A stretch of DNA of 64,000 nucleotides from Chondromyces crocatus (lineage in GTDB: Bacteria; Myxococcota_A; Polyangia; Polyangiales; Polyangiaceae), in the NCBI RefSeq assembly GCF_001189295.1, contig NZ_CP012159.1, forward strand, positions 2,680,001 to 2,744,000, written 5' to 3'. Position 1 is the first letter of the stretch; the number at the start of each line of letters is the position of its first letter. The notes beneath the pieces are model-generated. The model was not told where the DNA came from and did no database searches. It saw nothing but the letters and a program-made list of their open reading frames with translations. Made by a program: the position numbers and the translations under genes. Below are positions 1-8,484 of this stretch, in pieces.

Positions 1-1
1 C

Positions 2-235
2 GATTTCGGACGCTGGGACGCGAAGACCCCGCTGCGGGCGGCGAAGGAGTACGAGCCGAACCGGATGACGTCCAGCGATCCGAGGTTGCTCATGGTCCCC
101 ACGGGGCTCCCTCCGGGCGCGGTGGGCCGGCTCTACGTGTGCGTGGCATCGCCCGACGAGGTGGTGCTGCACCTGGAGCGCGAGGGGCAGGAGCCCGCGC
201 GCAGCCTGGTGAGCCTCGCGAAGCTGACGCGGTGA
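2..235 (+). CDS. C-terminal end of an unrecognised protein (partial)
   Basis: This open frame enters from the left edge and ends at TGA 233-235, giving the last 77 residues of a larger protein. The visible part contains the segment LLMVPTGLPPGAVGRLYV and ends SLAKLTR. No domain is recognised and no membrane segment is visible. Third codon positions are strongly G/C, as expected for a real gene in this genome. The gene reads in the same direction as the small lipoprotein genes downstream, but about 150 bp and a dyad separate them, so it is probably not in their operon. Confidence 0.6.
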   Translation, partial: DFGRWDAKTPLRAAKEYEPNRMTSSDPRLLMVPTGLPPGAVGRLYVCVASPDEVVLHLEREGQEPARSLVSLAKLTR

Positions 236-339
236 GGGGGACCTGAGCGACCAGCGACGCGGGTGACCACCGGGTAGCGCGATGTCGCAGGTCTGCTCGG
301 CGGGAAGATTTCGTGCTAACTCCCGATCGCGTGACGTGT

Positions 340-357
340 ACCTTGGTAAACCAAGGT
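340..357. promoter_or_regulatory. Perfect 18-nt dyad before the Cys-rich lipoprotein genes
   Basis: The sequence ACCTTGGTAAACCAAGGT consists of two 8-nt arms that are exact reverse complements around a central AA. It lies 26 nt upstream of the ATG at 384 and is less GC-rich than its surroundings. It has the form of an operator for a dimeric regulator, or of a short mRNA hairpin. No regulator gene is adjacent, so the partner is unknown. Confidence 0.5.
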
Positions 358-383
358 TCAGTAGGGTTCGGAGGACTACACGG

Positions 384-695
384 ATGAAGCTCCTGGGACT
401 GAAGCTGGGCTCCCTCGCGTTGCTGCTCGTCTCGACGGGGGTCGGGTGCGGCAGGGGGTACAGCGCCTTCTGCGAGGAAATGATGGACTGCCAGCGCGGG
501 AATGACGCGGACATCGAGGCCTGCATCATCGAGCTGGAGCGGCAGGAGGAGATCGCATCCATCTATGGCTGCGACGATGACTGGGACCGAGCTTTCACCT
601 GCGTGGAAGAAGAGTCCCACTGCCGAGCACGTGTCTACACGCACGACGCTCGCTGCAACCGAGACCTGACGGACGTGAACCTGTGCGTGAACTGA
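384..695 (+). CDS. Small Cys-rich putative lipoprotein, first of a tandem pair
   Basis: A 103-residue protein. Residues 1-22 form a signal peptide (KL-rich start, then LALLLVSTGVGC); the Cys near residue 22 is a probable lipidation site, although the lipobox is imperfect. The mature part has about nine further cysteines, suggesting disulfides in the periplasm or at the surface. The segment CDDDWDRAFTCVEEESHC closely matches CGDEWDDLEECVFDEYSC in the next gene, so the two are diverged tandem duplicates. The start was chosen at ATG 384 because it gives a signal peptide and has GGAGG 10 nt upstream. Function unknown. Confidence 0.75.
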   Translation: MKLLGLKLGSLALLLVSTGVGCGRGYSAFCEEMMDCQRGNDADIEACIIELERQEEIASIYGCDDDWDRAFTCVEEESHCRARVYTHDARCNRDLTDVNLCVN

Positions 696-712
696 AGCGC
701 GGAGAGACGGTG

Positions 713-1066
713 ATGAACAAGCTCAAGGCACTGCTTCTCATGACCATGCTGGGCACGCTCCCGGCAGCCTGTGGTGGGGCCGCTGCGTCTTACTGCGATC
801 TCGTCTGCGACTGTTCGGGCTGCAACGACAACCAGTACGACGAGTGTCTCACGAACACGCAGGCCGCGCTCGACAAGGCCGCGATCTACGACTGTGGCGA
901 CGAGTGGGACGATCTCGAAGAGTGTGTCTTCGACGAGTACTCCTGCCGTCGAGGCGATTTCTCTCTGGCGGTCTGCTTTCGGGAGCTTGCCGAGGCCGAG
1001 GTCTGTGTCCACGATCGCTCGGACGGTATGGCAAGGCTCTTCTCGGAGTACCCGATCGGCTTCTGA
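713..1066 (+). CDS. Small Cys-rich putative lipoprotein, second of a tandem pair
   Basis: A 117-residue protein that begins 17 nt after the preceding gene and is surely co-transcribed with it. Residues 1-20 form a clean lipoprotein signal peptide (LLLMTMLGTLPAAC), with the lipidated Cys at about residue 20. The mature part is acidic and Cys-rich (YCDLVCDCSGC, then a CGDEWDD...C segment shared with its neighbour). GGAGAGACGG precedes the ATG at 713. The Cys pattern resembles small disulfide-rich secreted proteins of myxobacteria, but no named family or activity can be assigned. Confidence 0.75.
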   Translation: MNKLKALLLMTMLGTLPAACGGAAASYCDLVCDCSGCNDNQYDECLTNTQAALDKAAIYDCGDEWDDLEECVFDEYSCRRGDFSLAVCFRELAEAEVCVHDRSDGMARLFSEYPIGF

Positions 1067-1130
1067 TTTGCTTCTCGTCGATCGCGCGGCCGCTTGCCAG
1101 AGGCGCGAGGCGGTGACTAGACTGCCCCCC

Positions 1131-1415
1131 ATGGCGGTCCAGTCGTCCGGTGAGTTCGAGATCATCATGAACAACATCGTCATGAGGCTCGATCGCCGTC
1201 TGAGCGAGCAACCGAACAACACGTTGCTGGTCCGATCCAAGGGCGTGATGACCGAGTCCATCCAGTGGGCCAGGCAGGGGAAGAAGATCACGCCCGCGCA
1301 GCTCAAGTCGTTCACGGATGCGTGCGATCAGATCCGGGACAGCTTCCGCTCCGACACGCCTCTCAGCGACAAGCTCTTCGACCTGCTCGATTTTCTGGAG
1401 TACCGCCTGGGCTGA
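1131..1415 (+). CDS. Small hypothetical protein, mostly helical
   Basis: A 94-residue soluble protein (MAVQSSGEFEIIMNNIVMRL...). It has no signal peptide, membrane segment or Cys motif. The sequence has an amphipathic helical pattern, with ITPAQLKSFTDACDQIRDSF and LSDKLFDLLDFLEYRLG as likely helices. It lies 135 nt before the dynamin-like GTPase gene and points the same way. Whether it belongs to that system is unknown. The start at 1131 is the first ATG giving a soluble protein with good codon use; no strong ribosome binding site is visible. Confidence 0.6.
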   Translation: MAVQSSGEFEIIMNNIVMRLDRRLSEQPNNTLLVRSKGVMTESIQWARQGKKITPAQLKSFTDACDQIRDSFRSDTPLSDKLFDLLDFLEYRLG

Positions 1416-1550
1416 AGTCGGCTCCGTCGCCTCGTTCCCGGTGACGGCGCGGTTCGACTGAATCGCTCCGGCTCGGCAGTCCGGGACGGTGTACTTGGGT
1501 CTTCCCGCTTCGGCGTCTCGCGCGTTACCGTGCCCGCGAGGTAAGCCGGC

Positions 1551-4196
1551 ATGTGGAGCCCCGAGAGCCGCAAGCAGAAGGCCGCAGAACTGCGGGCCAT
1601 CGCTGACAAGATTCTCCGCTATCGCCAGCTCTGCGACAGGTTCGCGAGCTATTTCCCCCCCGAGAGTGACAACGGTCGTCTGCTGCAGCAGCTGCGCGGC
1701 AAGCTGGAAAACCTCCGCGGGCGAGCACTCGACCGGGAGAAGCGGCTCGCGAAGGGTGTGGTGAAGATCGGGGTCGTGGGGCTGGAGAAGCAGGGCAAGA
1801 GCGCCTTCCTCTCCGCCTGGCTGAAGAGCGAGAAGCTCCTGCCCAGCGAGGCCGAGCGCTGCACCTGGAGCACGACGGTCGTCGAGCCGGGCGAAGAAGG
1901 CGAGTTCTCGGCAATCGTCACGTACTACCCCGAGGACGAGTTCAAGGCGCGCATCCAGAGCTACTTCGATGCGCTGGAGCCAGGGAGTGTGGAGCGCTGG
2001 CAGGGGCTCTCTCAGGCCGAGATCCAGCGGCTGAAGGGGGCCTTCCGCGAGCGTGAGGGCTACGACGTCGACGATCCGGATCGCGCCGGGCGCCGCGAGC
2101 AGGCCGCCCTCTCGGAGCTGACCGAGATCGCCGCCACGCTGGGAGAGATCAAGGCGCGGCTGAACCGCGCGCCGACCAAGATCACTGCATCGACCATCGA
2201 CGAGCTGGCGGAGCAGATCCGGCCGTACATCGCGCTGAAGGACACGCGGAATGGCAACCGGCCCTATCCCGGCGTGCGCGCGGTGAAGCTGGTGACGGTG
2301 ACCATCCCGGTGGAAGGCGCGATGCCCGGGGTGGTCCTGATGGATCTGCCGGGCATCGACGCCCCGAGCGACAAGGCACGCCGTGACACGGAGGAGGCGC
2401 TGACCCACGAGGTGGACGTGACCATCTTCGTGAAGGACGTGACGCGCCCTTCGCTGGTGCGCACCGAGCTGGATCTCCTGCGCACTGCCCAGTCCGCCGA
2501 CCGGAGCATCTCGCTCAAGGACCGGATGTTCGTCGTGCTCACCAAGGTGGATCTGTTCGATCACCCCGATGAGAATGGCAACTGGCACTGGGCGCTGGCG
2601 GCCCGAAACTTCAAGGAGCAGGGGGTCGACCGCGTGTTCCCCTACTCGAAGGTATGGGTCCACCAGGGCGTGAGCGCAGAGCACCCGGTGGCGCGCCAGG
2701 TGATGGACTTCTTCAGCGCGACGCGGCCCGTGAACGGACTGGATCAGCTCAAGGCGGCCATCGAGCGCTACCTGTCCAGCGACGTCGAGGCGCTGGATCG
2801 CAAGGTGATGGGTCAGGTCGCGACCGAGTTCAGCGAGATGGAGGCGCAGCTCCGTGGCGCGCTGGTGAGCGTGAAGGACGGCCTCAGCGATCGGGAGTTC
2901 GAGCGGCGCTCGGAGCAGACCTTCGATCAGCTCTGGGAGCACGTCCAGGCCGGTGAAGACCCGGTGGGCCTGCTGCCGGAGATCCGACAGCGCCTGAGCG
3001 CCTTCATGGATCACGAGATGAGCGAGCCCGAGCGACTCGCCCGCGCCGCGCGCGCGGATGCGCGCATCCAGCAGATCCGCGAGGACCTGTTGCGGCGGCT
3101 GACGCCCGCGGAGGCCGAGGCGAAGCGGCGGCAGATGCCGAGTCCGGGCCTGATGAACGAGACCGCCGTCGAGATCGAGATGCGCAAGCAGATGCGCGAG
3201 CGCGTGGCCGCCAGGATCGCCGGCCTGGGCGAGGACTTCCGGAACACCGCGCGCGAGAGCGTCGAGAAGATGCTGCGCGAGATGTTCGTGAGCTCGTCCT
3301 ACGACAGCGGGCGCCTGGATGTGCTCCTGCCCTCGGGGAACCTGCTGATCTCGCGCATCGACGCGCTGGGTCGGGCCGGGCACGTGTCCGAGAGCGTGGT
3401 GCGCTACCAGAACAACGAGATGGCGAAGGCCGATGTGGCCTTCGAGGTGCTGTCTCGCTACTTCGCCCGGCAAATCGTGGACATCCTCGATGCCACCGAC
3501 GCCGGAGACCGGGATCTGCGCGAGCGGGAGATGCGCGGTCTGGAGCAGTTCTTCGGGATGACCATCGCCGACAAGGCGCAAGGCAGCGGCTCCGCGGTGG
3601 CGACGGCCCAGAGCAACGCGGCAGCGGCACCAGGCGCTGCTGGCAACCCGGGCATGCTGGGGCAAGTGAAAGCGAAGCTCGGATTCGGCGAGGAGAAGCA
3701 GGAGGCCCAGGGCTTCGGCTTCCCGACCGGCGGTCCGGCCATCGCGACTCCGAGGCCCGCGGCACCTGGCCAGGCGACCGCTGCCCCCAGCGCGCCCGGC
3801 GTGTCCGCCGCGCCTCCGCTCGCCGCCCCCGTGAATCCGGCAGCAGCACTGCGCGACTGGTCCAAGATGCTCGCTCGGGTGCGGGTCGACGTGGAGCGGA
3901 TCTGCGACTTCCTGGAAGCGCTCGCGAAGCACCCCCGAGGGCTCCAGAAGTACCACGAGGAGGCTGTGCGCACCGTGCATGACTCGTGGCTGGACCGCGA
4001 GGGGGAGCAGTCCCTGCGGCGCTGGGTGCGGAGCGAGTGCACGCGGATCTGGCCGCACCGCTTCGCCGCCCTCGAAGCAGAGAAGGAGCGCGCCCGCGCC
4101 GACATCGACGCCCTCGAGGAGCTGTTCGGCGGCGCGCGCCTCGGCGCCTCCCCTGTCGCTCAGACCCAGGGCGTGCCCGCCCACGCGGGAGCATGA
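1551..4196 (+). CDS. Dynamin-like GTPase
   Basis: An 881-residue protein with a large GTPase domain. The P-loop is GLEKQGKS (residues 77-84). The G3 motif is DLPG (265-268), in the form typical of the dynamin superfamily rather than small Ras-like GTPases. The G4 motif is TKVD (331-334). Residues 1-70 and about 380-680 are rich in charged helices. Residues about 690-770 are an Ala/Pro-rich linker, followed by a helical C-terminal domain. Bacterial dynamin-like proteins bind and remodel membranes and often occur as pairs. The stop is 3 nt before the GTG start of the coiled-coil gene, so the two form an operon. No transmembrane helix is evident, so membrane contact would need an amphipathic surface or a partner. 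Confidence 0.85.
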   Translation: MWSPESRKQKAAELRAIADKILRYRQLCDRFASYFPPESDNGRLLQQLRGKLENLRGRALDREKRLAKGVVKIGVVGLEKQGKSAFLSAWLKSEKLLPSEAERCTWSTTVVEPGEEGEFSAIVTYYPEDEFKARIQSYFDALEPGSVERWQGLSQAEIQRLKGAFREREGYDVDDPDRAGRREQAALSELTEIAATLGEIKARLNRAPTKITASTIDELAEQIRPYIALKDTRNGNRPYPGVRAVKLVTVTIPVEGAMPGVVLMDLPGIDAPSDKARRDTEEALTHEVDVTIFVKDVTRPSLVRTELDLLRTAQSADRSISLKDRMFVVLTKVDLFDHPDENGNWHWALAARNFKEQGVDRVFPYSKVWVHQGVSAEHPVARQVMDFFSATRPVNGLDQLKAAIERYLSSDVEALDRKVMGQVATEFSEMEAQLRGALVSVKDGLSDREFERRSEQTFDQLWEHVQAGEDPVGLLPEIRQRLSAFMDHEMSEPERLARAARADARIQQIREDLLRRLTPAEAEAKRRQMPSPGLMNETAVEIEMRKQMRERVAARIAGLGEDFRNTARESVEKMLREMFVSSSYDSGRLDVLLPSGNLLISRIDALGRAGHVSESVVRYQNNEMAKADVAFEVLSRYFARQIVDILDATDAGDRDLREREMRGLEQFFGMTIADKAQGSGSAVATAQSNAAAAPGAAGNPGMLGQVKAKLGFGEEKQEAQGFGFPTGGPAIATPRPAAPGQATAAPSAPGVSAAPPLAAPVNPAAALRDWSKMLARVRVDVERICDFLEALAKHPRGLQKYHEEAVRTVHDSWLDREGEQSLRRWVRSECTRIWPHRFAALEAEKERARADIDALEELFGGARLGASPVAQTQGVPAHAGA

Positions 4197-4199
4197 CGC

Positions 4200-6242
4200 G
4201 TGACGTCGCCGCTCTCCTCGTCCGCCTACGAGCTGACCGCCCTCGCCAGCTATGTGCGGTTCTATCTGGCGGTGAGCCAGAAGATCCTCGCCGCATGGCG
4301 AAAGCTCGGCGACGCGCGCGCGGCCATGCAGGTCGCACTGGCACCCTTTGGCGAGCCGCTGTCACCCCTCGAGAGTCAGGCCCTCGCCGAAGCGGCAGAA
4401 GCTCCTCCTGACGCCTCTTCCTCGGACGCGCTCCCGGGGACCGAGGGCGCCCCCCTCCCGTACGCACCGGCTGCGCTGGGAGAGCTGTGGCAACCCGAAG
4501 ACCCCGAGCGCCTGACGGGCCTGACCGACATCTACGAGGTCGTGGGCAGGTTCAGCTTTCAGGGCGTCGACAACGAGAACCTGTCGCGGGTGCAGTCGCT
4601 CGTCTCTGCCGCCCGCAACGAGATCGTCCTTCTGCGCGCCCGGCTCGCCGACCTGGCGAGGCTGCCCGAGCTGTCCCAGACCACTGCGACCCGCCTCGGC
4701 GAGGCCGAAGCGAGCGCCTCCGAAGCGGCGCAGCGCGAGCGCCTCACCACCTTCGGCCCGCTCGCCGAGATGGTCGTCCTGCGTGCGCGTCAGACCAGCG
4801 AAGCCGTGCGCGCCGTCCACTTGCCCGATCTGGGCCACGCCGAGAGCGCCGCCGAGGACTACCGCCGCTACGTCGCGAAGGTCGATCAGGTCTACCAGAC
4901 CTGCCTCCCCTTCCTCCGCAAGGCCATCGAGGTGCTCTACGAGTTCGTGAGCGCCGAGGTGCCCTCTTCCTGGCCCGAGCGTCTGCCCCTCGTCCCCGAG
5001 ATCCCCGCCGAGCTTCTTTCTCTCCCCCCCGCCGACGCCCCCGAGCTGGGTCAAGCCGAGGCGCTGCTGCGCTCCCTGGCGGAAGAAGAGCGGGCCCTCG
5101 GCCGCGCTCAGACCGAAATCGCCGCCGTCCTGACCCGCGTGGAAGCCGAGATCGCCGCCGCCCTGTCGCGCGACGTGGACACCGAAGCCGAGATCCAGGT
5201 GGCCGCCACCGCCCTCGACCACACCGTCGCCGAGGAACAAGCCGCCGCCCTGGAAGGTGCCATCGCCGGCTACGAGCGCCAGAAGGCCGATCGCGTCCAC
5301 AGCAGCGGCGAGGTGTGGCAACGCCACCGCCGTGTGGAGGCGTCGATCACGACCCTCGAAGAAGAGCTGAAAGGCCGCGCCCAGGAGATCAACGAGGTGC
5401 AGGAAGACCTGACCTCGACCCAGAAGAGCGAGCCCGTGCTCTTCGGCAAGGACGAGTGGCGCGCCCGCGTGGCCTCCCTGGAAGCCCGCGTCGCAGAGCT
5501 GCGCGGCATCTACAGCCAGCGTCAGAGCATGCTGAACCAGCTCAAGATCGATCTGTCCGCCATCTCGGTGCAGGTGCAGACCGAGAGCGCGCAGATGGCC
5601 CTCGTCGAGCGGACCCTCTCCGACGTGCGCGCCAAGCTGGAAGCCCAGCAAGCCACCCTCGCCGAACTCGCCGCCCGCCTGGGCGCCGCCCGTCCCCCTC
5701 GCGGCACGACCCCCGTCGACGCCCAGCGCGCCCTCGAAGAGCGGAAGCAGGTGCGCCGCGACCTCGCCGAGCGCGTGGAGCGTCTGCGCGGCGAGAGCCG
5801 CCGCCAGAAAGAAGAGAACGTCCGCCTTCTGACCCGCCTCAAGCAGATCGAGCAGGAGCGACAGCACGCCCAAGCCCGTCTGCAGAGCGCTCAGGTCGCC
5901 GCGACCCAGGGCCGAGAAGCCGCGCTGCAACGCCTCGCCACCGAGCGGCGCACGGCAGCGCAGCAGCACGTGAGCGAGGTGCTGGGGAGCCTGGAGAAGG
6001 CCCTGGGCGGCGTCGAGCCAGCCTTCATCGCTCCTGCCCGCGCGGCCTTGCTGACCCCAGCCGAGACGGGTCCAGCGACCTCCCAGGTCGTCCGCGAGCA
6101 CGGCGAGAAGGTGGCACCGATCGTCGAGACGCTGCTGCACGAGCTGGATCCAGAGCTGTTGGCCCAGGAGGCTGCGCTGTCACAGATCCAGCGAGAGTTC
6201 TGCGACATGGCCGTCGGCGCCTGCAAAGCTGCCTGGGGTTGA
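4200..6242 (+). CDS. Long coiled-coil protein, partner of the dynamin-like GTPase
   Basis: A 680-residue protein starting at GTG 4200, immediately after the GTPase stop. Residues 1-290 are helical and Ala/Glu/Leu-rich. Residues about 290-600 show heptad-type coiled coil with many Glu, Arg and Gln, resembling the arms of SMC-like proteins. No P-loop or signature motif is visible, so it is not an SMC ATPase. The tight spacing suggests it acts with the GTPase, perhaps as scaffold or membrane tether; this is inference. The gene product is confident, its biochemical role is not. Confidence 0.8.
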   Translation: MTSPLSSSAYELTALASYVRFYLAVSQKILAAWRKLGDARAAMQVALAPFGEPLSPLESQALAEAAEAPPDASSSDALPGTEGAPLPYAPAALGELWQPEDPERLTGLTDIYEVVGRFSFQGVDNENLSRVQSLVSAARNEIVLLRARLADLARLPELSQTTATRLGEAEASASEAAQRERLTTFGPLAEMVVLRARQTSEAVRAVHLPDLGHAESAAEDYRRYVAKVDQVYQTCLPFLRKAIEVLYEFVSAEVPSSWPERLPLVPEIPAELLSLPPADAPELGQAEALLRSLAEEERALGRAQTEIAAVLTRVEAEIAAALSRDVDTEAEIQVAATALDHTVAEEQAAALEGAIAGYERQKADRVHSSGEVWQRHRRVEASITTLEEELKGRAQEINEVQEDLTSTQKSEPVLFGKDEWRARVASLEARVAELRGIYSQRQSMLNQLKIDLSAISVQVQTESAQMALVERTLSDVRAKLEAQQATLAELAARLGAARPPRGTTPVDAQRALEERKQVRRDLAERVERLRGESRRQKEENVRLLTRLKQIEQERQHAQARLQSAQVAATQGREAALQRLATERRTAAQQHVSEVLGSLEKALGGVEPAFIAPARAALLTPAETGPATSQVVREHGEKVAPIVETLLHELDPELLAQEAALSQIQREFCDMAVGACKAAWG

Positions 6243-6280
6243 GGGCTCCTCGGTCCGTTCGAGGTTCTGCGGGGCCCAGC

Positions 6281-6475
6281 GCAGCGTGAACGAGGGGGCG
6301 CTCGGGGGGGACGGGGCTCGGGTCCTCCCGCCGATTCGCACCTGGTAGGGGGCTCGACTCGGCGGGGAGGTGGGAGGCAAGACCGTGAGGGGTGGGTGAT
6401 CTGAGGGCCGGTGCTCAGAGTCGGCGGGGCCCCCCCGAACCCCGTCCCCCCCGAGCGCCCCCTCGTCCACGCAGC
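6281..6475. repeat. Stem-loop repeat element 1 (A-B-A')
   Basis: The gap between the coiled-coil gene and the phosphatase gene (6243-6783) holds no convincing gene but two structured elements. Element 1 has outer arms at 6281-6320 and 6436-6475 that are reverse complements at about 37 of 40 positions. The enclosed core includes 6378-6415, which begins CAAGACCGTGAGGGGTGGGT. The same core recurs inverted in element 2, although the arms there have a different sequence. It may be a non-coding RNA, a MITE-like unit or another dyad element. Confidence 0.7.
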
Positions 6476-6596
6476 TTCCCCTCAGAACTCGACGTCCTCG
6501 CCACTGAAGGGCCGGGCTTTCCGGGCGTCCAACCTGACGACCGACAGAGCCTCGCCGGATGTGGACGAACAACCATCCACGCTGGCTAAACAGGCG

Positions 6597-6767
6597 CCGA
6601 GCGGGGTGTATCGCTCTGCGGCGTGGGGGGCCCCGTGCGCCGGAGCGCCGGCCCGCAGGTCACCCACCCCTCACAGTCTTGGCTCTTCTCTTCCAGTCAC
6701 GTCGAGCCTTCTACAAGGCGCGACTCGCACGGGGGAACCACGCCGCAGAGCGATACACCCCGCTCGG
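6597..6767. repeat. Stem-loop repeat element 2 (C-B'-C'), opposite orientation
   Basis: Arms at 6597-6626 and 6738-6767 form a perfect 30-bp inverted repeat; one arm contains GGGGTGTATCGCTCTGCGGC. The core at 6644-6681 is the reverse complement of the 6378-6415 core of element 1, with 4 differences in 38. The similarity continues outward to about 6735, opposite 6338-6360. The two elements share a core and differ in their stems, and each stem remains self-complementary. Confidence 0.75.
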
Positions 6768-6783
6768 TGCCCCTTGGGAGGCG

Positions 6784-7788
6784 TCAGGGGGACTTGATCG
6801 GGGTGACCGTCTCGCCGGCGATCTCGAGGACGGCGGGACGACCGCCGTAGTAGGCCGACATGCCCACGTCGACGCGCCACACGCGCCCATCGCAACCAGG
6901 GGCGATGCCCTCCTTGTGGACCGTGTGACCGATGACCATCCGCTTGGCGCCGAGGCCCTCGAGGGCGCGACCGAGCACTTCGCAGTCGTCGGGGCCGAGG
7001 TCCTTGCCGCCGTAGCGACGGGTCCACACGGGGCCGTCTTCGGCGAGCACGGCAGCGGGAGGGGAGGCGGATTGACCTTCGAGCCAGGCGGAGGTCTCGC
7101 GGTTCATCTTGCCGATGCCGTAGCGAACGTGGGCGGGGAGCACGCCAGCGTGGACGAAGACGGTGTCTCCGACCATCAGGATGACCTTGCGATCGGCGAT
7201 TTTCCGGGCGTAAGGGCCGCCTGGCATGAAGGCGGCGGCGCGGGCGCGGGCCATGGGGGGCATCATGGAGAGGCGCGGGTGCGACAGGTCGAGGCCGCCG
7301 ATCCCCTCGAAGTCACGGAAGGCGCCTTCGGTGACGTAGCGCAGGTCGCCCTGTGCGTTCATCAGCTCGTGGTTGCCGTTCAGTGCGTGAACGGCGCCGC
7401 CGGCGGCGCGGGCTTCTTCGGCGAGGCGCTCGAACAGATCGAGGATTGCGCGGTCGTGATCGCCGCGATCGACCTGATCGCCGTTCTGCACGAGGGTGAG
7501 GGTGCCGCCGATCCAGTGATCCTTGTCGTCGATGGCGCCTGCCAGGCGAAGGGCGGCGCGGGTCGCGGCCAGGTCGCCGTGGAGATCGCCGAGGGCGATC
7601 AGGCGGGGGACTGCGGGGAGAGCGAAGGCGCTGCGGTCTTCGGCCGGTGGGGGAGCGGCGGAGGCGGACGACGCTGGTTGCGGGGTGACGCTCGGCTTGG
7701 GGGAGGCCGCGGGCGCGCGCCGATCGCTGTCGCAGCCCAGCAAGGCCAGCGCACAGAGCAGGGAAAGGCGTGCTGCGGTGCGGATCAA
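6784..7788 (-). CDS. Shewanella-like (calcineurin-type) metallophosphatase lipoprotein
   Basis: A 334-residue protein. Residues 1-19 form a lipoprotein signal peptide ending ALLGC, and residues 20-60 are an Ala/Pro/Ser linker. The metal-binding motifs of PPP-type phosphoesterases are present: GDLHGD (67-72), GDQVDRG (103-109) and GNHE (138-141), with later His motifs including GHTVHKEG. The spacing fits the Shewanella-like phosphatase branch, which hydrolyses phosphoesters with a two-metal centre. It should act in the periplasm, anchored by lipid. Its start overlaps the end of the upstream YkvA-like gene by 4 nt (ATGA), so the two are co-translated. Substrate unknown. Confidence 0.88.
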   Translation of the reverse strand: MIRTAARLSLLCALALLGCDSDRRAPAASPKPSVTPQPASSASAAPPPAEDRSAFALPAVPRLIALGDLHGDLAATRAALRLAGAIDDKDHWIGGTLTLVQNGDQVDRGDHDRAILDLFERLAEEARAAGGAVHALNGNHELMNAQGDLRYVTEGAFRDFEGIGGLDLSHPRLSMMPPMARARAAAFMPGGPYARKIADRKVILMVGDTVFVHAGVLPAHVRYGIGKMNRETSAWLEGQSASPPAAVLAEDGPVWTRRYGGKDLGPDDCEVLGRALEGLGAKRMVIGHTVHKEGIAPGCDGRVWRVDVGMSAYYGGRPAVLEIAGETVTPIKSP

Positions 7789-8330
7789 GACGGGAGCTTC
7801 GCGGAGAGGAAGGCGGTGAGCTTGATCAGGTTCTTCTCGTCGCGCCCGAAGGACGGAGCCGCGTAGCTCAGCGACCAGCCGTGGACTTCGTGCAGAAAAC
7901 TCGACCGGATGGTCTCGTCGCTCAGGATCTCGTCGACGGTGCGGCCGCGGGCGGCGCTCCGGCCCAGGCTCTTCACGTAGTTCACGAGCCGCGGGTAATC
8001 CTTGCCGAGCAGCTCGGCGATCAGCTTGGTGTCGCCGGAGAGGCGGGACAGCACGGCGGCGCGTTGACCCGCTTCGGGGCTCGCCTCGAGGGAGAGGGAG
8101 GCCGCGACCCGCAGCACGAAGGCGTCGTCGAGGAAGCCGAGGTCTTCGATGCCGTCGGGGATGAGGTCCAGGGACTTGAAGAGGTAATTCAGGCTGCCGG
8201 CGACGTGGCGGCGTGCTGGCTCGGCGACCTCTGCGCTGGAGAGCAGCTCGCCGAGTTCCAGGGCATCGGAGGCGAGGGTGCGGAGCCAGTCAGGGAACGT
8301 GTCGAGGCAGCGCGTCTGGAACTCGGTCAT
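7785..8330 (-). CDS. YkvA/DUF1232-like protein
   Basis: A 181-residue protein. The segment NYLFKSLDLIPDGIEDLGFL (about residues 57-76) matches the DUF1232/YkvA signature, in which a short helix-turn carries a D-x-I-P-D motif. The remainder is helical and soluble. The start was placed at the ATG at 8330 because AGGAGA lies 6-7 nt upstream; an upstream in-frame Met at 8366 has no such site. The gene overlaps the phosphatase gene by 4 nt. The function of this family is not established. Confidence 0.75.
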   Translation of the reverse strand: MTEFQTRCLDTFPDWLRTLASDALELGELLSSAEVAEPARRHVAGSLNYLFKSLDLIPDGIEDLGFLDDAFVLRVAASLSLEASPEAGQRAAVLSRLSGDTKLIAELLGKDYPRLVNYVKSLGRSAARGRTVDEILSDETIRSSFLHEVHGWSLSYAAPSFGRDEKNLIKLTAFLSAKLPS

Positions 8331-8432
8331 GGGAATCTCCTGCGGGACGGCGAAGACTAGTCGCACCCGAGCGGCCGCGTCCAGCGAGGGCCGGCTGGGC
8401 TGCCCTCCCAGGCGCCCGCTTCGGCGCCGAAG

Positions 8433-8484
8433 GAGCCTGCTTCAGGGCGGGAGCCTGCTTCAGGGCGGGATTCTGCTTCAGGGG
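8433..8484. repeat. 18-bp tandem repeat at the 3' end of the dipeptidase gene
   Basis: The 18-nt unit GAGCCTGCTTCAGGGCGG occurs twice in full (8433-8450, 8451-8468), followed by a partial diverged third copy to about 8484. It begins downstream of the dipeptidase stop codon (8478-8480 on the minus strand) and extends into the last codons. It is probably a slippage product. Confidence 0.7.

Noticed and set aside
849-4184. Long minus-strand open frame (1111 codons) over the dynamin-like gene
   Set aside because: It is antisense to a gene with clear GTPase motifs. In this GC-rich genome antisense frames are often open, and its translation is Arg/His/Gly-rich without domains.
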